From: Apostichopus californicus
Lineage: Eukaryota; Echinodermata; Holothuroidea; Aspidochirotida; Stichopodidae
Direction: 5' to 3'
Assembly (NCBI GenBank): GCA_020650975.1
Contig: JAIPMN010003439.1
Span: forward strand, 438-32,117
DNA: 31,680 bases
Made by a program: the position numbers and the translations under genes. Numbering within the stretch: the stretch's first letter is position 1; every line of letters starts with the position of its first letter. The notes beneath the pieces are model-generated. The model was not told the origin of the DNA. It ran no database searches and saw only the letters and a program-made list of their open reading frames with translations. Of this stretch, positions 1-11,338 are shown in pieces.

Positions 1-2045
1 CTTGTTCTGATACTCATGCTGTTTTACTACAATCAACTCTGTTAACAATGTATTAGGCCACTTGGTTTATTCATTACCGGGAGGTATAATTTTGTACATA
101 CAGTCAGTTGCTTTAAAGCAGCTTTCTAAGTTGTTTTCATAAATTTCTTGAAATTTCTTTCAGAAAGAGATTGCAATGTTCAATGCAATTTTCCTTTTGC
201 ATAATTAATACGATGAAACTTTGTTTGGGTACATAAATAACAATATTCCTAAACATTTTGTAGCCCAGACACTCTTAGCATTACATTACAGTATACATCA
301 TGCGAAGTGGAAATTTGAAAAGTTTCAATGTTTAACTTTGTTAATTGAGACAAAGCATACTACACAAAATGCAAGTTCACAAACCACAATGTAGTGTGAA
401 TTTAATATCAAAACAGACAGAAAAACTTATCACAATCATGCTAATACTGAGCACATTAAATTCATATACATGTTTGGACTTTGGACTAAGTTTTATTAAA
501 TAAACACAGTAGCATATGTATTCAAATACATACTAATGTGGTGATTTTGTAATATTACAAAGCAGTTAATCAGGTGGCATCCACTGCTACATGAATTTCA
601 ATACATATGAATGGATAATTATCATATTCTTGTACTTCAATAACAGCCCTTTGGTAGGTCAAGGCAAAGAGCTTACTAGAGTTTTCAGACGGGAATAACA
701 CTGCACGATTAAGCTACATAAAGGTTTTATCCTCATCCTTTTAAAATCAAGGGCAACTTTTCCCTTCTGTTTCCTGAAAGTCATGCGATCAGAAGCAAGT
801 AGTACTGAAGAGTACTAAGTCGTCACAAGGATGATGAGCAAAATGAATGAATATATAGAATAATGGATATAGTGAATTTAGAGACAGGTCTGTTCACCAT
901 AGTTCTAAATGAGGTAAATTGTGCAGTATGCAGTATTTTCCACATTGTATGACAGTTCACTTATAGATGTAAATGGAGCTTAACACTAACAAAATAGTGA
1001 CAGAAATCCACTTTGCTTGGAAACTCACTTTAATACTGTACCATGGCATTCTGCTTAATAAACTTGCTGAAAAAGTTATAAATTCTCCTAAAGTGATGTA
1101 AACTATAAATAATAAGGAGAGAACAAAGCAAATTCATCTTTCTTGACATTGTTGGGGGAAAGAGTACAGTACTCCAGTTTTTTCTGTTGTGCAAGATAAA
1201 CATATTTGTGCTAATGCTAACAGCCTTGATGTGGACTCATACTTCAGGCAATAATAATTTATCCAGTATTACAAAATAAAGTAAGCATGCAAATTGGGCA
1301 AATTACTACACAATGGCAGTGTGCAGAACTGCCTTCAAAATCAACACTAAAGTATATATTGCATGTTACTTGTACATCTACTGAGGGGAATTTTACATAC
1401 ATACTAATGATGTACTGTAGTACTGCATCCTACAAGTATAACACAGATGAGACACACTGTACTTTTACTGTTGTAACAGAAGGTGGTGACTAATGATAAT
1501 TGTGATAGGATCTCTATGTAAAACAGAAAAAATGTATATAAAGTGATCAACTGTAGCTGACTATCTTGAGTATGTTATTTAGCACAGTGCCTGGCTACAC
1601 AGGCAAACTTGACAGCACATTTGTAAGTCCTTTGTTCATATTTGCTCTTTACAACACATACAAAGCAGACTGCACAATAATTGTAGCCAAATAAAGGGTG
1701 GATTTATCTAAATGTCAAATAAGTGAACAACCACATAGTTTACCTTAGTAACCACTTTACACACCTGTGAGAAGAAAACTTCCTAATTATAGTAGTGATG
1801 ACTAGCAGTCAATATTTGGATGGTTTTAAGACTCTGAGTATCTACAACAAACTCATCATGGAGGTTGCATGCTAAATCATTCCTTAATTACCACACACTG
1901 TAACGAGAACAACCAATTATTGATTGAAACAAAAACCAACCAAAACAAGAATAACGGAACATTGGCCAAGTTTCACATCAGGCAAGTTTTCCACCATTTC
2001 ACTTGTTTTAAAAGCAGGGACACCGACACTAGTTTGTAGTTTGTG
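1..2045. other. Non-coding AT-rich stretch
   Basis: No gene is recognised here. The longest open frame on the plus strand (1287-1493, 68 codons) matches no family I know and has an unremarkable composition. On the minus strand, 1743-1763 sits between a pyrimidine-rich acceptor-like tract ending in CACAG and a GTAAAC donor-like site. That would make a 21-nt microexon, but such decoys are expected by chance. CpG is scarce throughout, as in intron or intergenic DNA of a methylated invertebrate genome. Confidence 0.6.
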
Positions 2046-2240
2046 GGAAAAGAGGGATGGTGCAGGGAGGGAAGGAGTGGGGGAGGGGGAAGGACTCATT
2101 CTAGTATTCACTAGAGGGCTAAACCTGTCACTTGTGAGGCTACCACAGCCATGTGAAACCACTGTTTTAAAAATTAATGGGCAAAGTACCTCCCTGACCC
2201 TGACTCTCCCCTCCCCCTCTCCTCCAGCACCCCTTCTCAA
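2046..2240. repeat. Imperfect purine/pyrimidine foldback
   Basis: A purine-rich G/A arm (about 2046-2095) is followed about 95 bases later by a pyrimidine-rich C/T arm (about 2188-2240). The two are roughly reverse complements (GGGGGAGGGGG against CCCCTCCCCCT), so the stretch could fold back on itself. Open frames on both strands across it are low-complexity by-products. It may be an old foldback transposon or only two independent low-complexity tracts; no target duplication was found. Confidence 0.4.
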
Positions 2241-2241
2241 T

Positions 2242-2256
2242 CCCCCCCCCCCCCCC
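2242..2256. repeat. Poly-C tract (15 C)
   Basis: An uninterrupted run of 15 C directly after the pyrimidine arm of the foldback. It is prone to slippage, so its length may be a sequencing or assembly artefact. Confidence 0.9.
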
Positions 2257-2262
2257 GATTCA

Positions 2263-2728
2263 GTAGCCTAGCAGTACTAGTTAGGTTAATTGAAAACAAT
2301 GGCAATTGGTCAAATCAAAAGAAGCTGTTAGTTAGGACATTGCCAAAAACAAATCCATGGTCAATTTAACCAAGAAGCTAAATTACAGATCTAACTGTGC
2401 CTTTTGTCATGATGAAAAACAATAGTTGGCTTTGTTTACCTTTGAAGTATTTTGGAAGTGCAGATGTGCTTACTCCTAATTCCAGATTTCACATCATAAT
2501 AAATGATAAAATAAAGTCATTAAGTTAATGCATTATGTACACAGTATGTCATTATTACCTCCCAGTCCTATGCTATACTTAGCAAAACTAGTTACTTGTG
2601 AGATTCAACACAGCCAACAAATTTGTATCAAAGAAATACATTCACTAGATGTCCTTTCAGTGAAGACTGTGACTTCTTCCCCAGTTGAATCATTCAACCA
2701 CAGAGTGTCTACCTTTAAATCTGCCTAG
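2263..2728. other. Non-coding stretch
   Basis: Nothing firm is seen. An open frame of 66 codons (2528-2728) is low in information and ends at the hairpin repeat. A minus-strand AAG/GTAAAC donor-like site at about 2442 follows a 38-nt open segment with a poor acceptor. Confidence 0.55.
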
Positions 2729-2802
2729 TCTAACCATGGAGGTCTGTTTTACCTCCATGGTCTAACCATGGAGGTATAAACAGTGTTACCTCCATGGTCT
2801 AA
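2729..2802. repeat. Double hairpin array punctuated by TCTAA
   Basis: The layout is TCTAA, CCATGGAGGT, 7-nt spacer, ACCTCCATGG, TCTAA, CCATGGAGGT, 12-nt spacer, ACCTCCATGG, TCTAA. The 10-nt arms (2734-2743, 2751-2760, 2766-2775, 2788-2797) are all perfect copies or perfect reverse complements. TCTAA occurs three times (2729, 2761, 2798). The spacers differ in sequence (CTGTTTT and ATAAACAGTGTT). Each unit can form a hairpin, and the middle arms also form a palindrome centred on the second TCTAA. It may be two tiny inverted-repeat elements sharing a duplicated 5-bp target, or a hairpin duplicated by replication slippage. No coding sense is seen. Confidence 0.85.
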
Positions 2803-4162
2803 CCTATATCCTGATAAAAATTGATACCAGGAGTTTCACTCTTACATCAATCACCTACTAATAAGGGTTCATTTTCCCAAGACAAGGACATGACCTTGAA
2901 TTTAGCACCCTTTGTTGGAAATTATAGCACAGAGGTGAAACCTTGATAATGAGCTGTTAAATCTAATGTCATTGAAGACGACTTCATTTTAATGAGATCC
3001 TTTATGAAACTGAAACCAATTAGGTGCAATGGCATTTTGAGTAATCTGTAATTCAACCCAGGAGTGGCCACTGGGTTTCATAGCCCAGCTCTGTTTATTC
3101 AGATTTGAACCTGAGGAAAAATTGTGATATTAATTGCAAAGCACCCTTAGAATTGCATTTTGCTTTGGGTTGTCTTGTAATGTCATTGAATATATATATA
3201 TCTTGTACCTCTCCATCCATCAGTCTAAGAGATCTAGGTACCAGGTTTGAGGGGAAGATAAATGTAAATTCAGCAAAAGCATAAAGACAGTGTATCAATT
3301 TGTTTGTATTTAAGGCCTCACACCTTCTCTCTCATCAAATAAATATGTAAATGTTTCATTATTTGATGGAAATTAAATAATCAATTAAAATTAATTAAAT
3401 TAATTTTCTAAAATCTGGTGGTACTAACTCAACTGTTAAGGAAACACCAGGTCCTTCTAAATTTAACCTGCTACTTTAGTCGACCATAAGTGTACCATGA
3501 AAGATAAAACTAGCCAAACGATTTGTAAATAAAACAACAAATACAATACATTTAAAAGTTTAGGACAGACTTTTCTCTACCGAATGAAAAGGTTGATAGT
3601 GTGGAATAGCATAAAATGCAGGACTCTCACTTTAATTTGTTTTTTCAGAACAAAAGTACAAATAATAAACAATATGTCATTATTCCCAACTGGTTTAAAA
3701 TAACAAAGTAGTGTAAATAAGATGTAAAATAATGTTCTACTGTATAATTTATGCAAGAATAATTACTTTAGTCGATCTAGTGAATCCATCCACCTGAATA
3801 TCCCTCAATTAAGAGCTGCGAACAAGAATTTCTCCTGCCGTACTGCCTTAATTCCACCAAGCTGAGTTTGAACGGATTAATTACAAATAAGAAGCAGGAA
3901 GTCAATCTCAAGAAAGACAAGAGAAAATCATGAAATTTCTCTGCAAATTTCATAACCGATGATATCATCTGTCATATCAGCAGGTGATTTCTAGCTAGCT
4001 GCATGGGGCCCTCTTTCAGTTTTAGACTGAGTCACTCTGCAACTACAAAATTCACTAAATTACACTGAAAACCTTATAAAGCTATTTTTGACATGCATTT
4101 ATCAGAGCTATACTGGTAAGGCACAGCTTGTTGTGCAACTTGTGTAAAAATATTAATGGGTG
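2803..4162. other. Non-coding stretch
   Basis: No gene is recognised. It contains a short TA dinucleotide run near 3190-3202 and AT-only sequence at 3360-3410. Minus-strand open frames at 3095-3298 and 3777-3968 are under 70 codons with no recognisable motif. Confidence 0.55.
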
Positions 4163-4312
4163 ACTATAATAATAATCATAATAAATGAGACTTATATAGC
4201 TCCAAATCAGTAGACAAAAGCCACTGCTCAAGGCGCTTTACAAAGAAAGTAAATTAATTTACAAAAGAACAAGTGAAAAAAATGGGTCTTAAGTAGACTT
4301 TTGAATGTAGAA
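4163..4312 (+). repeat. Dispersed-repeat fragment (SINE/LINE-like tail)
   Basis: An AATAAT-rich tract is followed by ACTTATATAGC, then TGCTCAAGGCGCTTTACA, then an A-rich segment and ATGGGTCTTAAGTAGACTTTTGAA. The 'ttatatagc ... aaggcgctttaca' arrangement next to a trinucleotide-repeat tail recurs in dispersed elements of many marine invertebrates. I know the pattern but cannot assign a family by eye. No target duplication could be delimited. Plus orientation is nominal: the AAT tract suggests that the element's 3' end may be at the left. Confidence 0.5.
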
Positions 4313-7070
4313 AGTATAACCTTATGCTAGTTCTTGCTTTACCTTTGACCTTGGCACTATAATAATGTAATTGTGGTATATATACTATAGTGTCATTTAC
4401 AGATTAAGGGTAAAGAACAAGGTAATTTCTATAAAAAAAAATATATAAATATTTACTCTTGGAATAAACAGATAATATAGGCAAAATAATAATTCAGAAC
4501 TAGTTTTAGGATTACAAAAACTGGCCATGAATTTAATACAGAGTTAATTTACTACACATAATGGTGGATTCAATAGAGTTGGAATAAAATAATCAACTTT
4601 AAATATTCCAATTCTCTTTGTATGTGTGATTCATAATACTTAACATTCATATAGGTGTCTGTGCCATGATTATTTGCTCAGTAACAGTCATCTGGTCATA
4701 AATCAAGTTGTGTTTCCTAGTTTGTTGAAATGCAACTCTAAAAACACAATAGATTACATCAAATGCCCTCGAAAACATGATAGCTTTTTGGAGTTCTCTT
4801 TTTTCAGTAGGATTAGGAAATTTGGTGCAGTTTCCTAAAAACAGGCAATTACTAGAAACACCTAAACTTTCTTGGTAAATGTCATCACCATGGAACAAGA
4901 AATATGGAGCAGTCACCAAGTCTTTATTGAAGGTCAGAGGGAGGCTACAAACAGCTTACCCTTCAGCATTGATCTTTAATTTCACCAGTTGCCTTAAACA
5001 TGTGAACATCCACCTACAGTACTACAACATATACAGACACCTAAATCCATGCATTTGACACTGCTACATGAAAGTCAAGATCGTATCGCTGTAATTAACT
5101 GGAGCCCTACTTACAGTAGAATGATGATATTCTGTTCCAAAGAACGCAGCACAGTGACATTATTACCTGTGATATATTTCCACTACTTGTTGTGAATAAT
5201 GACAGCAACACACAGCAGTAATGTGAAAATGCTGCTACATTAATAAATTATAAACATGTACTGTAGATAAACAGGCACAGGTGGCAATTAAAAGCACAAC
5301 TCAAAGACTATGTGCCATATTTTGGAGCGGGAAGAGATATGAACATTTCAAAATCAAAAGGTCAGAAGTTTTGGTACAGTTACGCCAACTACGAACACAT
5401 GTCAAGTACTATACATATATGAAGTTTGATTTCTTATAAACATGCTGCGATGAGATTCGAGATATACAGTAAAAATTTTGATATCATCTAGAACTCAGTG
5501 CCATTGTGAAGTAAGCCACTACTACTGATAAATAAGTCTGTAACAATAGAATATTATGCACTATCAGGGACCTAAACAGGATTGAGATAGTGGTGGGGGA
5601 GGGGTGTTGCCAAGGCTCAGTATAGGTGAATTTGACCATGCCAGTGTGCAAACTATTGCTGTGAAAATGATGGGGAGAACTGTGCCCCAGAACCCCTGGT
5701 ATTGGGGGCCCAGAATATTTAATGCAAATTATTGATATTAATACTACTTGATTTATTTGGGCATGTTCTCGTATGCCACATGCAATCATGATATATCTCT
5801 TTTGGTTGTAATGAAGTCACATAATAGGACAATAAATGGTACAGTACTTTATGAAAATTCTAGCCATTCTCAACAAACCAAAGTTGAGATAGTAAATCCC
5901 ACTTTACATCAATGGAAACACAACAAGCCCCAGAAAAGTATTACCAAATACTACAGTACCTTTACAAGTAAGAATAAAAATTGCTTAATATATTATCTCT
6001 AGCACAACAGCATATACGATAACAGTACACCTAGCTTTTCATGGATTAACTTTCAAAAGTGAGGAATTATTATGTTGAGCATCTTTTTAATTTTTGACAA
6101 CTGCGTAGGACATATACAGCTAGTGTTGACAGGGTTTATATAGATGTACTAAAATCATTTACAGATGATGCAATGGTGGTGAGAAGTTTGTATTCATTCT
6201 ACTAACAGCTGAGTATTGTAGTATCCGTGTCATAGATGAACAGTCACTATATGTCAGTGGATGTTGACAGTTGTTGATCAAAACTTACTGGGGCTGGATA
6301 TCAATATAGCTTGCTTGCTTACATGTCTCCTCACAACTTTATCACTATTACTCTGCCATGTGTAGACTGTATTAAACCATTTTGTCAACTGTACGTCCCT
6401 AGCGACCGGTTATACTTACAGTCCAACTCTTCCACCCAAATAACAGAAACGTACTTTCCAACATGGACTTCATACTTGTGTGAATCTTTATTTTTTTTGG
6501 GTTCCATTTAGGAAATTAATGTCATGTGAACTGTCGCAGAGATTTCCATTGCAATTAGGCGGGTATTTCTGAACCTGCAGTACGTACGTACGTGTGTTTG
6601 TTTGTACACGCATCAGAACGTTGCCTTTCTTATCCGAAACACTACCAAACGATGCTATACATGAACCAATATCATTTTCTTTGAACCGATTCGACTAACA
6701 CTGCTGATAAAGAAGGTTGTGAGACGAAAACAAACTGAACGACAGTCCACTTAAATCTAATTTAGTTTAATTCATTGTACCCTGAAATCACAGATTTTTT
6801 AAGAGGCCAAAATCTGAAAAATTTATGTTTATTTCAAATGTATGATTTTGGGTTCGGTTGCTTCGGCAGTTAGTAAAGGATAAAACCATTACGTCTGCAC
6901 TGGCCTATAATGAAGTTACATTATCCTATGCATGTAGACCTTACTAGGAATTTAGACCTAACATTAAATGCCTGCGATGTTGGATTAGCCTCAAATACGA
7001 CATCATGCCATAAAACACTGACTGAGCAAGCTCGTTCGCCCATCCATTTGAAGGGTATGGAAGAATATCG
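4313..7070. other. Non-coding stretch
   Basis: No gene is recognised. A minus-strand open frame at 4647-4919 (90 codons) and a plus-strand frame at 5748-6002 (84 codons, starting at TTG, with a GTAAGA donor-like site near its end at 5968) have protein-like composition but no recognisable domain and no convincing second splice site. A short ACGT palindromic run lies at 6581-6593. CpG rises from about 6550 onward, leading into the promoter-like patch. Confidence 0.5.
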
Positions 7071-8330
7071 AATCTGGGTTAACGTGCAGAGGTAATGGTA
7101 CAGAGTGGTTTGAATACAGTATACTGTTAATGTGCGATGATTGAACGTTGCTGCCCTGTGGTGTACGGAGTGGTACATACTAGTACAGCACATATGGCAA
7201 TGGCAAAGCACAGGGAAAATTTTAACAGCTGATATGACCTTTTCACGCCTGCGCAGTATATTAATCTTGCAAGCGGACTTAATACGAAACTCACTCGTTC
7301 TTAAATGTGAACACATCTTGTTCTTAAAATGATGATCCTCCTCGCGAACTATAACAATAATCGCCCTTGCGTTCTTAAAAAGCATAGCTGGAGGCAAAAA
7401 CAAATCTTCTTTTTTGGTTTTTTTTGCTCATACTGAAGTATTTAAGTACACAAACAATACTGTGGTTCCAGTTTAGTCGAAAGAGAGAAATTTGATGTGA
7501 GAGTTAGCAGATTCTCACTGACCAGAAACGTGAAGCGTAAAAGCTCATTAACGTACAGGTCACCGTGTGACGTCATTCTGCGGAGTGTTCCACGAACGCG
7601 AAACAATAACAATGGACTTTCCACATATTTCTCGTAAGAAAGTTAACCATTTATTAACGTCACACAGGGCCTATTGTACAGTGAACTTTTTTGTAATATG
7701 ATCTTTTTTTGCACCTATGGGGAAAATTACGGCTGGGGATTAACACTTGAGTATGCACATTAGAATAACGGGGCAATTGCGGCTATTAAATGAGTTTAGG
7801 CATTTATATCAAAATTAAGAAGACTTTACCTTTAGAGGGCCTTTGCGTAGACAATACTGCCTATAATACGTGTTTGTGTCGAAGTGCACTGAACATATAT
7901 TCACCTGCAGAGGGTGGGAAAACCCCGGAGCAAGAAAGTCTTTGTGGTGCTACTTACAAATGTCTGCGATGTTTATGTCGGTTTGATGACTGGGAAATGA
8001 AAGGAAACTTAATTTCGGTTTTCAGAAGTGTTTTTGCAACCTACTACAACACAATTCATTGGCATTTTTAAATTAACAGTATGACAGAGTGTCGTATCAG
8101 CGTAGTGTTAGTGCTGAAGTGAATAGCTTGATCCAAATATTTCCTGAACTGACTCCGCACATGGACGTCATAGCGCGACCTGCAGTCACGTGAGCGCTTA
8201 GGAATTTCTGATAAAGAGCAAATTCCTTCACCAAAAGTGCTAGGTTTGATCGAGTTTTACCGAATCCCAAAAGAAAATAATACGATGAACAATACATCAA
8301 CGGAGAACTACAAGTGTAAATATTGAATGT
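7071..8330. promoter_or_regulatory. CpG-richer promoter-like patch
   Basis: CpG is clearly more frequent here than in the flanking kilobases. A perfect CRE palindrome TGACGTCA lies at 7568-7575. A second CRE-like GACGTCAT is at 8164-8171, and the E-box palindrome TCACGTGA is at 8186-8193, close to further CGs. An ATG in a strong context (ACAATGG, 7612-7614) lies 36 bases after the first CRE. It opens 22 nt of frame (MDFPHIS) ending at a GTAAGA donor-like site at 7634. CREB/ATF and USF/MITF-type factors bind such palindromes in animals, so this may be the promoter and first exon of a plus-strand gene. The direction is uncertain, since minus-strand frames also overlap (6921-7403, 7442-7624). 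No transcript evidence is available. Confidence 0.3.
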
Positions 8331-8446
8331 AACTTAAATTTGAACGGATTAGATGTTGAAATACCACCAGCTATGCCTTTTAAATGTGAACAAGGCCAAA
8401 AAAACTAGTGCAAAGCACCCCAAATCTCACCTTGTTTTGCACTTAC

Positions 8447-8526
8447 CTCAAAGGTATATAGTTACATGTAACATTAGCTTCTCTCTCAGTATATTCCTTA
8501 TACATCATTCCATGGTCTCTAACTGC
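8447..8526 (-). CDS. Possible internal coding exon (unidentified)
   Basis: Read on the minus strand, an 80-nt segment is bounded on its 3' side by a consensus donor (GAG/GTAAGT, the GT at 8445-8446) and on its 5' side by TTGTAG (AG at 8527-8528). Only one frame is open across it. It translates to AVRDHGMMYKEYTEREANVT followed by CNYIPL, a plausible soluble-protein composition with no family that I recognise. A stop codon in the same frame overlaps the acceptor, so the exon could not extend further. The acceptor's pyrimidine tract is only moderate. Segments of this length with one open frame are common by chance, so this is a candidate only. Confidence 0.15.
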
Positions 8527-8530
8527 CTAC

Positions 8531-9614
8531 AATTAACTACACATCAGGGACGAGGAAAGTATCCAGGATTTATTTCCATTTCTTTTTAAAGTTCCAAGAG
8601 AGAACTTATAAAAGAAAAGAATGTAAACATCAACAAGACCACAGCCATAGAATAAACATCATTTCCTCCATTATAGCAGTTTGCTCTGATTCAATATTGT
8701 CTTCTAATTCTTTATTATTTGAAGAAAAACCCAAAGAAATGAGGTTAGCCAGTTATTTGCAGAGCAGATCTATTCCACTTGAGTGACCGAGCCCTTTAAG
8801 TGGTAATAAACTGAGAAACAAGTGAGCAGAGGAGACTAATCAATGGAGTGAAATGAGATTTGTTGACATTGGAAAAGTTAACAAAATGTAAGCATTTTGC
8901 GAATAAACTAGATTCAAAAGAAACCGGTTGTTTTGGCCATTACGAGATTTCCTACCGTACTCTAAACAGATAGCGGCTTGAAGGGTTGAAGTAGGATATT
9001 TACACACGCAAACCTATCATAACAAGCTTAGTGTCTGTAATCAGAGTCTGGAATAATGAGATACTTGTACCACTGTATTCAATAGGGCAAAGTCATTGCA
9101 TAAAGGTTTCTCTATGGAAATGTAGACAAAACGATATGTACTTTGCATCTTTTTCAGTTTTACTTGATGTTGTGCAAACAGCTCTAAGAAAAAAAGGATG
9201 ACTTTAGAAGCAAATTAGATCTCCAATTATATACATATTTATAGCTCATTTGCATATTCAAAATCTAATCAAAGAGGTACGTATTTTGACATTGTGCTTT
9301 GTACAATGTTTATGTCGAATACAAATGACAAATATATCATACAAGTGATGAATATTCATTGCCCACATTGCTATTATGCAATTTATGCAATGTGGCTTAA
9401 TTGCTCAGATCATGCAAATTTATGGCTTCAAAATTTAGAAAAACGTTGTATCGCAAAAGTAGAGTTATTGGTTTCTTTTACATGCTTTCCAGTTGATCAA
9501 TTGCATAATGTTCCAGATGATGTTATACTGTTGAAAATGTCATTAAAGGAACAATAAAAGTAAAGCAAAAAATAGATCATGTCAAAATTATTTGAATATT
9601 GCATTGTTTACCAT
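8531..9614. other. Non-coding stretch
   Basis: Nothing is recognised. A plus-strand frame at 9294-9557 (87 codons) is rich in Cys, His and Ile, has no family resemblance and lies in AT-rich, CpG-poor DNA. Confidence 0.5.
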
Positions 9615-9650
9615 TGTGTCTGTCTGTCTGTCTGTATGTCTGTCTGTGTG
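9615..9650. repeat. (TGTC)n microsatellite
   Basis: A short interrupted tetranucleotide run of TGTC/TGTG units, with TATG as one interruption. Confidence 0.9.
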
Positions 9651-9786
9651 AAAACATGGTTATGGATACAATAAATATAGCGACTTTAAGCTGTCACAGA
9701 AATGATAAACACCGTGGTAAACATTTGATAGAATTTATTGTCTTCTTTACGTCTATCAGGTTTTCTCAGAACAGCATTTCACAAGC

Positions 9787-10161
9787 TCCACAGTCAGTGG
9801 CGGAGTTAGGGGTATTGGTCAGGGGGGGCGAGAATAGTCTGTAGGGGTGCTTTCGACACTATCTAAGCGGAGCGCCACCATTGGTTGGCGCGGAGCGTAC
9901 AGAAATTTTTTGAGTAAAGATACACTCTAATTTGCAGATAAACGAAGAATAAATAGGTGTTATCGCCATTTTGTCAGAAAATTACACCAACAAAATGTGA
10001 CAAATGTTAATAGGTAGATGAGAGCGCAATAAAAAAGTCAATAATCGCAAATAAGTAAAAAGTGGTAAAAAGCTGAAAAGGGCGCCAGCAGTCCATTTGA
10101 GTCCGTCAGGGGGGGCATTCGCCCCCCCTGACTGTATGGACGCTCCGCTACTGTCCACAGT
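9787..10161 (+). mobile_element. hAT-type MITE, copy 1, with 8-bp target duplication
   Basis: The element runs from 9795 to 10153 (359 bp). It starts CAGTGGCGGAG and ends CTCCGCTACTG, inverted repeats with one mismatch over 11 bases. It is flanked by a perfect 8-bp duplication TCCACAGT (9787-9794 and 10154-10161). An 8-bp target duplication with CAGTG ends is the hallmark of the hAT superfamily. There is no transposase frame, so the copy is non-autonomous and would need an enzyme supplied from elsewhere. Subterminal hairpins are visible: GCGCCA/TGGCGC near 9871-9890, and a perfect 12-bp stem with the loop ATTC at 10105-10132. A second copy of the same family lies at 20130-20514. Strand is nominal. 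Confidence 0.95.
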
Positions 10162-11338
10162 CCTTCCTTCTCATTTCCACAATCAAGAATGTCAAAATGT
10201 AAGAAGGCAAGAGCTTTTAACTTCACAGTATACTTTTGCTTAGTCTTGTAATCCTCCAGATTGATAAATATGCTAAGAAGCATCAAGTCAACTGGAGTTA
10301 AAAATTTACTCAAATCAAGTGGAATTTTCAGAATATACACATGTGTTACTATCTGCTAATTTTAAAAGGTTTCTACAGCAACATTTTTGCATTGATTTGA
10401 TCATTATAGTCAAACTATTTAATATACTGAAATCTCATAACAAAGGTGCTCATTGGAAATTTTTGAATTGTTCAAAGATTCCCTAAGCGAAACAGACCAC
10501 TTCAGCTTTAGCATATAATTTACATTACAGTAATATGTCAAAGCATCTGGGTGACCAAATTCTGAGAATAACAAAAAGCCATTACTTGTTAGCCAATAAA
10601 CTTTCAACATGGGGATTACCCAATCAATTGTAATCTGGTTTTCATTAGTTCTCAAAGGTTTGGTAAATCTGATACAAATTTTGTCCATCAAACTAAGTTT
10701 AACCTAATGCTCCCATTCTATGGTGAATTTCTTGCCCTGATGTTTTTCTTTTTTTGTGCAGTTTTCGGCGATCAAGTTTTTGTGTGTACTGTACCAGGAA
10801 AGAATTCTCACTTTACCCAATCAAACATGCTGAATGTGCTGCAGATATAATCATTTGTTTTGATGATCATTACCGCCGTTGTGCCTTCTTGAGTTGTGAG
10901 TGTGCATAAATCAAGGGGCAATGTGCTCAAATCTGTCCCTTAGGCAAGCTCAATTTCATACAGATCTTAATTAATTTTTCATTTTGAGTATTAAAATATA
11001 AGCCAATTAATGATGTACGGTAGTCTCTGAATCCTGACCTGGATGTATTGTTCCTATTCGTTTACTAGAATACTTTCCAGGTATAAGTTCACGGTTGTGT
11101 GCAGGAAACGTTCAACAGAGATAATACAGAGTGATGATTATACGATGAACTTTGACTTGTAATTAGACATTATTTGTGTGTACTTTGCACCACTAGCTTT
11201 GGACTCCACCTTAAAAAACAATAGCATTGTGTGATATGAGATTAATGTTTACTTTATGAATATGGTTATGTTGTTCTGCAGACTAAAACAAAAACTGGGA
11301 TAATTTGACATGTATCTGCAAACTATCAATGGGCAGAG
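10162..11338. other. Non-coding stretch
   Basis: No gene is recognised. Minus-strand frames at 10038-10340 (partly inside the MITE) and 10419-10691 (90 codons) show no motif. Confidence 0.5.

Noticed and set aside
1917..2271. Open frames on both strands (107 and 115 codons)
   Set aside because: They result from the G/A and C/T low-complexity arms, which contain few stop codons; Ser/Pro and Gly/Glu runs mirror the DNA.
2729..2802. CRISPR-like array
   Set aside because: There are only two units, with inverted repeats instead of direct repeats and spacers of 7 and 12 nt, in a genome with eukaryotic repeats.
6421..6511. Minus-strand coding segment before a GTAAGT-like site (reading HKYEVHVGKYVSVIWVEE)
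   Set aside because: The translation looks attractive, but the upstream side is an A-rich stretch without an acceptor or a start codon, and the plus strand is open too.
6921..7403. Longest open frame in the window (minus strand, 160 codons)
   Set aside because: The composition is rich in Cys, His and Arg with no domain, it has no close homologue that I recognise, and it overlaps open frames on the other strand in a stretch with fewer stops because of higher GC.
9599..9844. Plus-strand frames entering the MITEs (also 20029-20265)
   Set aside because: They consist of a microsatellite or AT-rich flank plus the MITE end, with no transposase or other motif.
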